This document shows positions 1 to 5,374 of a stretch of DNA of 5,374 nucleotides, piece by piece; position 1 is the first letter of the stretch, and every line of letters begins with the position of its first letter. The notes under the pieces were generated by a model, which saw only the letters and a program-made list of their open reading frames with translations, did no database searches and was not told where the DNA came from. The stretch is from Lachnospiraceae bacterium (GTDB taxonomy: Bacteria > Bacillota > Clostridia > Lachnospirales > Lachnospiraceae): NCBI GenBank assembly GCA_021200345.1, contig JAJQGR010000253.1, positions 1 through 5,374 of the forward strand, in the 5' to 3' direction. Position numbers and translations under genes: made by a program.

Positions 1-82
1 GTTATTTAGTTTTCTTCAAGAAGGTGAGCTTAAAGTGGCCGTGAATAGTAACGGACAGATGCGGACCGCGGGTATTTTTCCA
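1..82. other. Upstream intergenic sequence, no gene recognised
   Basis: No start codon with a ribosome binding site and no recognisable protein or RNA gene is visible here. One frame is open from the left edge (base 2) to a TAG at 107-109, but it runs through the -35 and -10 elements and resembles no family I know. A short odd palindrome, TTCTT-C-AAGAA, lies at 12-22, a CCGCGG palindrome at 66-71, and CGGAC occurs at 52-56, 62-66 and again at 137-141. The stretch also contains repeat copy A (39-54). It could be the tail of an upstream gene or of a dispersed intergenic element; the window does not show which. Confidence 0.5.
39..54. repeat. Short inverted-repeat motif, copy A (upstream of promoter)
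   Basis: CCGT at 39-42 and ACGG at 51-54 are complementary and enclose an 8-nt spacer, GAATAGTA. The same motif, with three bases missing from the spacer, recurs at 142-154. This copy ends 28 nt upstream of the -35 box. It could be an operator half of a looping pair or part of a dispersed intergenic repeat. The repetition is visible directly; any role is inference. Confidence 0.45.
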
Positions 83-110
83 TTGACATTTCAGGCTGTT
101 CTGTTATAGT
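83..110 (+). promoter_or_regulatory. Vegetative (sigma-A type) promoter for the tkt-rpe-metG operon
   Basis: The -35 box TTGACA (83-88) matches the consensus perfectly. The -10 box TATAGT (105-110) matches five of six bases at a 16-nt spacing and is preceded by TG at 102-103, an extended -10. Transcription should start about 7 nt downstream, near base 117, leaving an untranslated leader of about 110 nt before the ATG at 227. No second promoter of this quality was seen before rpe, metG or the last gene. The match is strong enough to predict high constitutive activity unless a regulator acts on the flanking repeats. Confidence 0.85.
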
Positions 111-141
111 ATGTTACTCGTACCGGTTTCGGCTTTCGGAC

Positions 142-154
142 CCGTGAATAACGG
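142..154. repeat. Short inverted-repeat motif, copy B (in the leader)
   Basis: CCGT (142-145) and ACGG (151-154) enclose a 5-nt GAATA spacer. The first nine bases, CCGTGAATA, are identical to copy A at 39-47, and both copies end in ACGG. In RNA this would be a 4-bp hairpin. The bases at 140-145 can alternatively pair imperfectly with 122-127, so two mutually exclusive weak folds are possible. It lies about 25-38 nt downstream of the predicted transcription start. Confidence 0.45.
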
Positions 155-185
155 TTGATTTTGTAAATTTGACACATGAGGAACT

Positions 186-210
186 GGATCGTGAGGAAAT
201 CACGATATCC
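186..210 (+). promoter_or_regulatory. Leader hairpin just upstream of the first gene's RBS
   Basis: ATCGTGA (188-194) pairs with TCACGAT (200-206) around a five-base GGAAA loop, a perfect 7-bp stem. Alternatively GGAT (186-189) pairs with ATCC (207-210) around a shared CGTGA/TCACG core, with a 2-nt bulge. The stem ends only 5-9 nt before the Shine-Dalgarno at 216-224, so it leaves that site open but could affect ribosome access or mRNA stability. No T-run follows, so it is not a terminator. It does not match a riboswitch class I can recognise. Confidence 0.55.
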
Positions 211-215
211 TATAC

Positions 216-224
216 AAGGAGGAG
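216..224 (+). promoter_or_regulatory. Ribosome binding site that fixes the transketolase N-subunit start
   Basis: AAGGAGGAG is close to a full anti-16S match, and its AGGAGG core ends 4 nt before the ATG at 227. An in-frame ATG at 176 would add 17 residues, but it has no Shine-Dalgarno and its coding sequence would run through the leader hairpin. The 17 residues also look unlike a transketolase N-terminus. Start 227 is therefore preferred. Confidence 0.88.
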
Positions 225-226
225 CG

Positions 227-1063
227 ATGGATAAGCTTACACTGCAAAAAAAGGCTGTGGAAGTCCGTAAAAATATTCTGACGGGCGTATACAGCGCCCA
301 GGCGGGGCATCCGGGCGGGTCTCTTTCCGCCGCGGATATTCTGACCTATCTGTACTTTGAGGAACTGAATACCAGCCCTGAGGCGGAAAAGGATCCGGAC
401 AGGGACCGGTTCGTCCTCTCCAAGGGACATGCGGCTCCGGGGCTTTATGCCACGCTGGCGGTGCGGGGATATTTCCCGCAGGAAGAGGTGAAAACCCTGC
501 GTAAGCTGGGTTCCCGCTTACAGGGGCATCCATCCATTCAATATCTGCCGGGGGTGGACATGTCCACCGGTTCCCTGGGACAGGGATATTCCGCCGCGGT
601 AGGGATGGCATTATCCGCGAAGCTGGATCAGAAAGCTTACCGTACCTATGTACTGCTGGGCGACGGGGAGATCGAGGAAGGCCAGGTCTGGGAAGCCTCC
701 ATGTTTGCCGGGTTTCATCAGCTGGACAATCTGTGCGTGATTGTGGACAATAACAATCTGCAGATCGACGGCCCCATTGATACAGTTTGCTCTCCCTATC
801 CGATTGATCAGAAATTTGCGGCATTTAACTTCCATGTAATCAATATCGATGGAAATGATTTTGACCAGATAGAGGCCGCCTTTGCGGAAGCGAAAACGGT
901 GAAAGGAATGCCCACGGCCGTCATTGCCCATACAGTGAAGGGTAAGGGCGTCTCCTTTATGGAAAATAACGCGGCATGGCATGGTACCGCACCCAACGCG
1001 GAGCAATATGAGCAGGCCATGGCAGAACTTACGAAAGCGGGGGAAGCGTTATGTCAGATGTAA
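227..1063 (+). CDS. Transketolase, N-terminal (thiamine-diphosphate-binding) subunit
   Basis: This is the first half of a split transketolase, 278 residues from the ATG at 227. With its partner it moves two-carbon ketol units between sugar phosphates in the cytoplasmic non-oxidative pentose phosphate pathway. Visible motifs, in order: GHPGG (27-31), SKGHAAPGLYA (66-76), GSLGQGYSAAVGMA (115-128), the thiamine-diphosphate/metal motif starting GDGEIEEGQ (145-153) and closing with DNNN (174-177), and HTVKGKGVSFMEN (235-247) followed by WHG. Asp146 and an Asn near 176 are the expected metal ligands. Length is normal for the N-subunit of two-gene transketolases; the pyrimidine-binding half is in the next gene, so this is not a truncation. 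Its last 13 nt overlap that gene, which implies translational coupling. The family is very secure; exact sugar preference cannot be read from sequence. Confidence 0.96.
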   Translation: MDKLTLQKKAVEVRKNILTGVYSAQAGHPGGSLSAADILTYLYFEELNTSPEAEKDPDRDRFVLSKGHAAPGLYATLAVRGYFPQEEVKTLRKLGSRLQGHPSIQYLPGVDMSTGSLGQGYSAAVGMALSAKLDQKAYRTYVLLGDGEIEEGQVWEASMFAGFHQLDNLCVIVDNNNLQIDGPIDTVCSPYPIDQKFAAFNFHVINIDGNDFDQIEAAFAEAKTVKGMPTAVIAHTVKGKGVSFMENNAAWHGTAPNAEQYEQAMAELTKAGEALCQM

Positions 1064-1992
1064 AAAAGATTGCAACCAGAGACAGTTATGGCGCAGCGCT
1101 TGCCCAGCTGGGAGCTGAGTATCCCCAGATTGTGGTGCTGGATGCGGATCTGTCCGCTTCCACCAGAACAAGCGTATTCAGAAAGGCTTTTCCTGACAGA
1201 CATGTCAACTGCGGTATCGCGGAGGCCAATATGGCGGGCATCGCGGCCGGGCTTGCTACCACAGGCAAGATCCCTTTCATGAGTTCCTTTGCCATGTTCG
1301 CGGCGGGGCGCTGCTTTGAGCAGATCCGGAATTCCATCGGATATCCTCATCTGAATGTGAAGATCGGTGCTACCCATGCGGGCGTGACCGTGGGAGAGGA
1401 CGGCGCCAGTCACCAGTGCATCGAGGATATCGCGCTGATGCGCACTATTCCGGGCATGGTCATCATGAATCCTTCCGATGATGTGGAGGCGAAAGCCTGC
1501 GTGAGAGCCGCCGTGGAGCATCAGGGACCGGTATATATGCGTTTTGGCCGGTCTAAGGTGCCGGTAATCAACGATCGGCCGGATTACCATTTTGAGATCG
1601 GCAAGGGTACAATTGTCAGGGAAGGAAAGGACATTACCATTGTGGCAACGGGCCTTTGTGTGGACAGTGCGGTGACCGCGGGAAAGCTGCTGGAGGCAGA
1701 AGGAATTGACGCGGAGATCATCAATATCTGTACCATCAAGCCTCTGGACGAGGAGCTGATCATTGCTTCTGCCAAAAAGACCGGAAAGGTGCTGACCGCG
1801 GAGGAGCATTCCATCATCGGCGGTCTGGGCGGCGCGGTATGTGAGTGCCTGTCGGAGCATTATCCGGTGCCCGTAAAGCGGGTGGGCGTGCCTGATGTGT
1901 TTGGCCAGTCCGGCACAGCGGAGCAGCTGATGGAGTATTATGGCCTGGACGGAAAAGGAATTTACAATTCGGCAAAGGCGTTTTTACACTAG
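1051..1992 (+). CDS. Transketolase, C-terminal (pyrimidine-binding) subunit
   Basis: This is the second half of the split transketolase, 313 residues, carrying the pyrimidine-binding domain and the C-terminal transketolase domain. GIAEANMAGIAAGLA (55-69) holds Glu58, the expected catalytic glutamate that activates the cofactor aminopyrimidine. SSFAMFAAGR (78-87) and TVGEDGASHQ (113-122), with His121, are active-site segments that complete the pocket of the N-subunit. YMRFGRSKVPV (162-172) ends the pyrimidine domain; the C-terminal domain includes the TAEEHSIIGGLGGAV segment (249-263). The ATG at 1051 lies inside the end of the upstream gene and has GGGGGAAG at 1039-1046 as binding site, so equal expression of the two subunits by coupling is likely. 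Related 1-deoxyxylulose-5-phosphate synthase is a single long chain, and pyruvate dehydrogenase beta subunits lack this pairing, so transketolase is the best call. Confidence 0.95.
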   Translation: MSDVKKIATRDSYGAALAQLGAEYPQIVVLDADLSASTRTSVFRKAFPDRHVNCGIAEANMAGIAAGLATTGKIPFMSSFAMFAAGRCFEQIRNSIGYPHLNVKIGATHAGVTVGEDGASHQCIEDIALMRTIPGMVIMNPSDDVEAKACVRAAVEHQGPVYMRFGRSKVPVINDRPDYHFEIGKGTIVREGKDITIVATGLCVDSAVTAGKLLEAEGIDAEIINICTIKPLDEELIIASAKKTGKVLTAEEHSIIGGLGGAVCECLSEHYPVPVKRVGVPDVFGQSGTAEQLMEYYGLDGKGIYNSAKAFLH

Positions 1993-1996
1993 AAGG

Positions 1997-2014
1997 GCAG
2001 GCCTGCAAGGCCTG
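1997..2014 (+). other. Small intercistronic inverted repeat between transketolase and rpe
   Basis: CAGGCC (1998-2003) pairs with GGCCTG (2009-2014) around a TGCAA loop, a 6-bp stem. The bases 1997-2006 (GCAGGCCTGC) also form a perfect 10-bp palindrome. It fills most of the 40-nt gap and ends 7 nt before the rpe ribosome binding site, AGGGGG at 2022-2027. No T-run follows, so it is not an intrinsic terminator; an RNA processing or stability role, or no role, is possible. Confidence 0.4.
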
Positions 2015-2032
2015 TAATACCAGGGGGAAATT

Positions 2033-2695
2033 ATGGAATATATTTTGTCCCCGTCCCTGTTGGCCTGCGACTTTTCAGACATTGAGCAGGAACTGCAGCA
2101 GCTGAAGGAGGCAGGCGTTGAGTGGGTGCATCTTGACGTGATGGACGGACACTTTGTGGAAAATATTTCGTTTGGCGCACCTGTGATCAGATCCATACGG
2201 AAGAAAACGGATTTATTTTTTGACGTACATCTGATGGTTGTGGAGCCCGGTCGTTTTATAAAGCAGTTTGCGGAGGCCGGAGCCAACCTGATCAGCTTCC
2301 ATGTGGAGGCCACTGACCAGGTGACAGAGACGATTGATAAAATTCATTCCTTTGGCTGTAAGGCCGGAGTGGTGTGCAGTCCGGATACAGATGTGGAGGA
2401 GATCTTAAGATACGCGGATCAGGTGGAGCTTCTGCTGATCATGTGCGTACAGCCGGGGTTTGGCGCTCAGACCTATCTGGAGCAGAGCACGGCCAAGATT
2501 GCCAGGGCAAGACAATATCTGACAGCGAATGGACTTTCCACGTATCTGGAAGTGGACGGCGGTGTTAACATGTCTACGTTAAAGACGGTATTGAAGGCAG
2601 GCGCGGATGTGATCGTAGCCGGCAATGCCGCTTTCAGCGGAGGAAATATTGTGGCTAACGTGGAAGCATTGAGAAAGGCGGGAGAAAAAGAATGA
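2033..2695 (+). CDS. rpe: Ribulose-phosphate 3-epimerase
   Basis: This 220-residue cytoplasmic TIM-barrel enzyme interconverts D-ribulose-5-phosphate and D-xylulose-5-phosphate, the ketose donor used by transketolase. Length is typical. Signature segments: ILSPSLLACDF near the N-terminus, WVHLDVMDGHFV (31-42), LFFDVHLMV (61-69), MCVQPGFGAQ (137-146), LEVDGGVN (172-179) and GADVIVAGNAAF (190-201). His33, Asp35, His66 and Asp175 match the metal ligands and acid/base pair of the family, with Met37, Met68 and Met137 lining the site. Two motifs are slightly unusual: the common NPGFGGQ loop reads QPGFGAQ, and the phosphate-binding end reads GNAAF where GSAIF/GSAVF is more usual. AGGGGG at 2022-2027 supports the start. 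The stop overlaps the metG start as ATGA. A related epimerase acting on allulose-6-P is less likely given the transketolase neighbours. Confidence 0.94.
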   Translation: MEYILSPSLLACDFSDIEQELQQLKEAGVEWVHLDVMDGHFVENISFGAPVIRSIRKKTDLFFDVHLMVVEPGRFIKQFAEAGANLISFHVEATDQVTETIDKIHSFGCKAGVVCSPDTDVEEILRYADQVELLLIMCVQPGFGAQTYLEQSTAKIARARQYLTANGLSTYLEVDGGVNMSTLKTVLKAGADVIVAGNAAFSGGNIVANVEALRKAGEKE

Positions 2696-4704
2696 GCAAG
2701 GGGAAATATTATATCACCACAGCCATTGCCTATACGTCAGGGAAACCTCATATCGGCAACAGCTATGAGATTGTGCTGGCGGACAGCATCGCCAGATATA
2801 AGAGAAAAGACGGCTATGATGTTTTTTTTCAGACCGGCACAGATGAGCATGGCCAGAAAATTGAGCTGAAAGCCCAGGAAATGGGAGTAACGCCCAAGGA
2901 ATATGTGGATCAGGTGGCGGGTGTGATTAAGAACCTGTGCGACCTGATGGAGACCTCCTACGACAAATTTATCCGTACCACGGACACAGACCATGAGAAA
3001 CAGGTGCAGAAGATCTTTAAGCGCCTGTATCAGCAGGGAGATATTTATAAGGGCTACTATGAGGGTATGTACTGTACACCCTGTGAGTCTTTCTGGACCC
3101 AGTCTCAGTTAGTGGACGGGAAATGCCCGGACTGCGGCGGAGAGGTAAAGCCTGCGAAAGAGGAAGCGTATTTCTTTAAAATGAGCAAGTACGCGGACCG
3201 CCTGATTGAGCATATTAATACTCACCCGGAATTTATCCAGCCTGTCTCCCGCAAGAATGAGATGATGAACAACTTCCTTCTGCCGGGCTTACAGGATCTG
3301 TGCGTATCCAGGACCTCTTTTAAATGGGGAATCCCTGTGGACTTTGACGACAAGCATGTGGTCTATGTGTGGCTGGACGCGCTGACCAACTATATCACTG
3401 GCATCGGTTATGACGCGGAGGGCAATTCCTCAGAGCAGTACAAAAAGCTCTGGCCCGCGGATCTGCACCTGATCGGCAAGGACATCATCCGTTTCCATAC
3501 CATTTACTGGCCTATTTTCCTGATGGCCTTAGGAGAGCCGCTGCCAAAGCAGGTGTTTGGTCATCCCTGGCTTTTGCAGGGCGACGGCAAGATGAGCAAG
3601 TCCAAAGGCAACGTGATTTACGCGGATGACCTGGTGAAGATTTTCGGCGTGGATCCGGTGCGTTACTTCGTCCTGCATGAAATGCCCTTTGAAAATGACG
3701 GCGTGATCACCTGGGAGCTGATGGTGGAGCGGTACAATTCCGATCTGGTCAACACGCTGGGCAATCTGGTGTACCGCACCCTGTCCATGGCCAATAAATA
3801 TTTTGGCGGAAAAGTCATGCGTACCGGCGTCACAGCGGAGGTGGATGAGGACTTAAAGCGTGTGGTTACCGGGGCCGCCGATATTGTGGAAGAAAAGATG
3901 GACAGCCTGCGGGTGGCGGACGCTCTGACAGAAAACTTTACTGTGCTTAAGCGGTGCAATAAATATATTGACGAGACGGAGCCCTGGAAGCTGGGCAAGA
4001 ATGAATCTGACTTTCCCAGACTGCATGAGGTTCTTTACAACCTTTGTGACGGTATTATGACCGCCGCGGGTCTGCTGGAGCCCTTTATGCCGGGAACCGC
4101 GGCAAAAATCGCGGAGCAGCTGAACTGTCCTGCGAGAAGCTTTGAGGAGTGCAGAGCAGCCGGTTCTTTCCCGGCTAAGCACCAGCTGACCCAGTCCCCT
4201 GCCATGCTGTTCACCAGACTGAAGCTGGAGGATGTGCTTAAAGAGGCGGAGCAGTTGATGGAAAGCCAGAAAAAGGAGGAAAGACCGGCTCAGGAGGCTG
4301 AGACGGAGACAGAGTCTTTGGAAAAAGGAACAGCTTCTCCGGAAGAGGAACCTGCTGTTATGGACGTGGAAGCAAAGCCGGAGATCACTTATGATGATTT
4401 TGCAAAGCTTCAGTTCCAGGTGGGAGAGATCATCTCCTGCGAGGCGGTGAAGAAATCCCGGAAGCTGCTTTGCTCCCAGGTAAAGATCGGTTCTCAGGTG
4501 AAGCAGATTGTCTCCGGCATCAAAGCTTATTATACGCCGGAGGAAATGGTAGGTAAAAAGGTGATGGTGCTGGTGAACCTGAAACCGGCCACTCTGGCAG
4601 GTGTGGTGTCTGAGGGCATGTTGCTGTGCGCCGAGGATCAGGATGGCAATCTGGCGCTGGTTTCCCCGGAAAAGGAGATGCCGGCGGGGGCCGTGATCTG
4701 TTAA
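2692..4704 (+). CDS. metG: Methionyl-tRNA synthetase with C-terminal tRNA-binding domain
   Basis: This 670-residue class I aminoacyl-tRNA synthetase attaches methionine to tRNA-Met in the cytoplasm. The Rossmann fold carries the HIGH signature as PHIGN (19-23) and KMSKS at 300-304. A zinc knuckle sits in the connective insertion as CTPC (128-131) and CPDC (145-148). VWLDAL (227-231 region) and the long run from GKDIIRFHTIYWP (262 on) to the KMSKS loop are highly typical. An alpha-helical anticodon-binding domain (about 335-515) includes NKYIDETEPWKL. A charged, Glu-rich linker (about 516-563) leads to a Trbp111-type OB-fold domain (564-670; QVGEI, VKKSRKLL, QIVSGI, YYTPEE, NLKPATLAG), used for dimerisation and tRNA binding. 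Start: ATG at 2692 overlapping the rpe stop, with GGGAG at 2680-2684. No T-box or other leader can fit, so expression must follow the upstream operon unless an internal promoter was missed. Confidence 0.98.
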   Translation: MSKGKYYITTAIAYTSGKPHIGNSYEIVLADSIARYKRKDGYDVFFQTGTDEHGQKIELKAQEMGVTPKEYVDQVAGVIKNLCDLMETSYDKFIRTTDTDHEKQVQKIFKRLYQQGDIYKGYYEGMYCTPCESFWTQSQLVDGKCPDCGGEVKPAKEEAYFFKMSKYADRLIEHINTHPEFIQPVSRKNEMMNNFLLPGLQDLCVSRTSFKWGIPVDFDDKHVVYVWLDALTNYITGIGYDAEGNSSEQYKKLWPADLHLIGKDIIRFHTIYWPIFLMALGEPLPKQVFGHPWLLQGDGKMSKSKGNVIYADDLVKIFGVDPVRYFVLHEMPFENDGVITWELMVERYNSDLVNTLGNLVYRTLSMANKYFGGKVMRTGVTAEVDEDLKRVVTGAADIVEEKMDSLRVADALTENFTVLKRCNKYIDETEPWKLGKNESDFPRLHEVLYNLCDGIMTAAGLLEPFMPGTAAKIAEQLNCPARSFEECRAAGSFPAKHQLTQSPAMLFTRLKLEDVLKEAEQLMESQKKEERPAQEAETETESLEKGTASPEEEPAVMDVEAKPEITYDDFAKLQFQVGEIISCEAVKKSRKLLCSQVKIGSQVKQIVSGIKAYYTPEEMVGKKVMVLVNLKPATLAGVVSEGMLLCAEDQDGNLALVSPEKEMPAGAVIC

Positions 4705-4729
4705 CTTGGGCTGTTGTGAACAAAGGCTT

Positions 4730-4744
4730 CCGGGGACTCCCCGG
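4730..4744 (+). other. GC-rich hairpin between metG and the membrane-protein gene
   Basis: CCGGGG (4730-4735) pairs with CCCCGG (4739-4744) around a three-base ACT loop, a compact all-GC 6-bp stem. What follows is CTGAAAGG, not a T-run, so it fails as a classical Rho-independent terminator. It ends 4 nt before the AAGGAAG ribosome binding site (4749-4755) of the next gene. It may mark an RNA 3' boundary, cause partial pausing, or tune translation of the next gene; readthrough is expected. Confidence 0.45.
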
Positions 4745-4757
4745 CTGAAAGGAAGAT

Positions 4758-5374
4758 ATGGGCGGAATTTTTAATCTGGACAGCAAATTTATGAGGGCGT
4801 TATCCAAACTGGCGGATCTGATGTGGGTCAATATCCTGACACTGATCTGCAGTATCCCGCTTTTTACCATCGGGGCAAGCTTTACCGCGATGCACACGGT
4901 GGTATATAAGCTGTACAAAAATGAGGAAGGATATGTCACCAGGGAGTATTTTAAGGCATTTAAATCCAATTTTAAACAGTCCACCCTGATGTGGCTGATC
5001 TACCTTGTCATTGGTCTGGTGCTGTGCGGAGATATCTGGCTTTTTTATAAAGACATGGTGGATATGAACAATGTGGTGAAGATCATCGTGTATGTGGCGC
5101 TGGTGGTATATCTGTTCAGCCTTTCCTGGCTGTTTGTGCTGCAGTCCAGATATGAAAACCCGATCAAGATCACGATCAAGAACACCATCATTGTCAGCAT
5201 GACCCATGTGCTGTATTCCCTGATGCTGATTATTCTGTTCATTTCGCCAATTGTGCTGCTTCTGTTTTTCAGCTGGGCGGTTCCGGTCTGCTTCCTGCTG
5301 GGGTTTTCTGTGCCGGCCTTTGTGCAGTCGATGCTCTACAGCCGGGTGTTTGATAAGATTGAGCATCCACAGAC
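4758..5374 (+). CDS. YesL/DUF624 family integral membrane protein, 3' end cut by window edge
   Basis: An open frame starts at the ATG at 4758, with AAGGAAG at 4749-4755 upstream, and stays open for 205 codons to the right edge, so the C-terminus is missing. The N-terminus (MGGIFNLDSKFMRALSKLADL) followed by a hydrophobic stretch and PLFTIGASFTAMHTVVYKL, then EGYVTREYFKAFKSNFKQST, is the typical start of the YesL (DUF624) family. About five membrane segments are visible: roughly 22-44, 76-97, 107-129, 146-171 and 172-190, with short charged loops. Family members are usually a little over 200 residues, so little is probably lost. They often lie in carbohydrate-utilisation loci, but their molecular function is not established, and none is claimed here. 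It is co-directional with metG after 53 nt, with no clear terminator or promoter between, so cotranscription is possible. Confidence 0.9.
   Translation, partial: MGGIFNLDSKFMRALSKLADLMWVNILTLICSIPLFTIGASFTAMHTVVYKLYKNEEGYVTREYFKAFKSNFKQSTLMWLIYLVIGLVLCGDIWLFYKDMVDMNNVVKIIVYVALVVYLFSLSWLFVLQSRYENPIKITIKNTIIVSMTHVLYSLMLIILFISPIVLLLFFSWAVPVCFLLGFSVPAFVQSMLYSRVFDKIEHPQ

Noticed and set aside
169..216. Second promoter using TTGACA at 169-174
   Set aside because: No -10 box lies 15-19 nt downstream. The nearest TATACA (211-216) is 36 nt away, far outside a workable spacing.
176..226. Upstream in-frame ATG at 176 as the transketolase N-subunit start
   Set aside because: No Shine-Dalgarno precedes it, it would translate through the leader hairpin, and the ATG at 227 has a near-perfect AGGAGG at the right spacing and gives the usual family N-terminus.
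117..226. Thiamine-pyrophosphate riboswitch in the leader of the transketolase operon
   Set aside because: It would make functional sense, but the conserved CTGAGA core and the overall size of that riboswitch are absent.
1054..1860. Minus-strand open frame of 268 codons opposite the transketolase C-subunit
   Set aside because: It lies wholly within a confidently identified conserved gene, and its His/Arg-rich translation resembles no family; it is a shadow of codon bias.
4730..4752. Rho-independent terminator after metG
   Set aside because: The hairpin is GC-rich but only 6 bp, and it is followed by CTGAAAGG with no T-run on the + strand.
4520..4984. Minus-strand open frame of 154 codons spanning the end of metG and the start of the next gene
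   Set aside because: It covers two well-supported + strand genes and their RBS, and its translation becomes a Pro/Ser-rich low-complexity run with no family resemblance.
4800..5366. Long minus-strand open frame, 188 codons, opposite the YesL-family gene
   Set aside because: Its translation is dominated by His, Gln and Asp, which is what the complement of a hydrophobic membrane-protein gene gives. It has no recognisable family, and the + strand frame has a clear family match and ribosome binding site.

Overview
The window reads as an ordinary chromosomal stretch from a low-to-moderate GC Gram-positive anaerobe, most likely a Lachnospiraceae-type Clostridia. The evidence is the split (two-gene) transketolase, a clostridial-style methionyl-tRNA synthetase with a PHIGN signature, a four-cysteine zinc knuckle and a C-terminal tRNA-binding domain, a YesL/DUF624 membrane protein, and strong AGGAGG-like ribosome binding sites. 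The assignment rests on recognising protein families, not on a database search.

Layout: bases 1-226 are non-coding. They hold a near-consensus vegetative promoter (TTGACA, 16-nt spacer, TATAGT with an upstream TG), two related short inverted-repeat motifs that flank it, and a leader of about 110 nt ending in a hairpin just before a strong Shine-Dalgarno. Four complete genes follow on the + strand: transketolase N-terminal subunit (227-1063), transketolase C-terminal subunit (1051-1992), ribulose-phosphate 3-epimerase rpe (2033-2695) and methionyl-tRNA synthetase metG (2692-4704). The first pair overlaps by 13 nt and rpe/metG overlap by 4 nt (ATGA). After a 53-nt gap with a small GC hairpin comes a fifth + strand gene, a YesL/DUF624 integral membrane protein from 4758, which runs off the right edge. 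All genes are co-directional, no convincing intrinsic terminator was found, and the promoter near base 100 probably drives at least tkt-tkt-rpe-metG.

Function: the two transketolase halves should assemble into one thiamine-diphosphate enzyme. With Rpe they supply two steps of the non-oxidative pentose phosphate pathway, interconverting ribulose-5-P, xylulose-5-P and glycolytic sugar phosphates. MetG charges tRNA-Met. Its gene has no leader of its own and is coupled to rpe, so methionyl-tRNA synthetase expression seems tied to a central carbon operon.

I found no mobile element, CRISPR array, RNA gene or evidence of an undescribed system. The observations most worth a second look are the repeated CCGTGAATA inverted-repeat motif on both sides of the promoter and the structured leader before the first gene.
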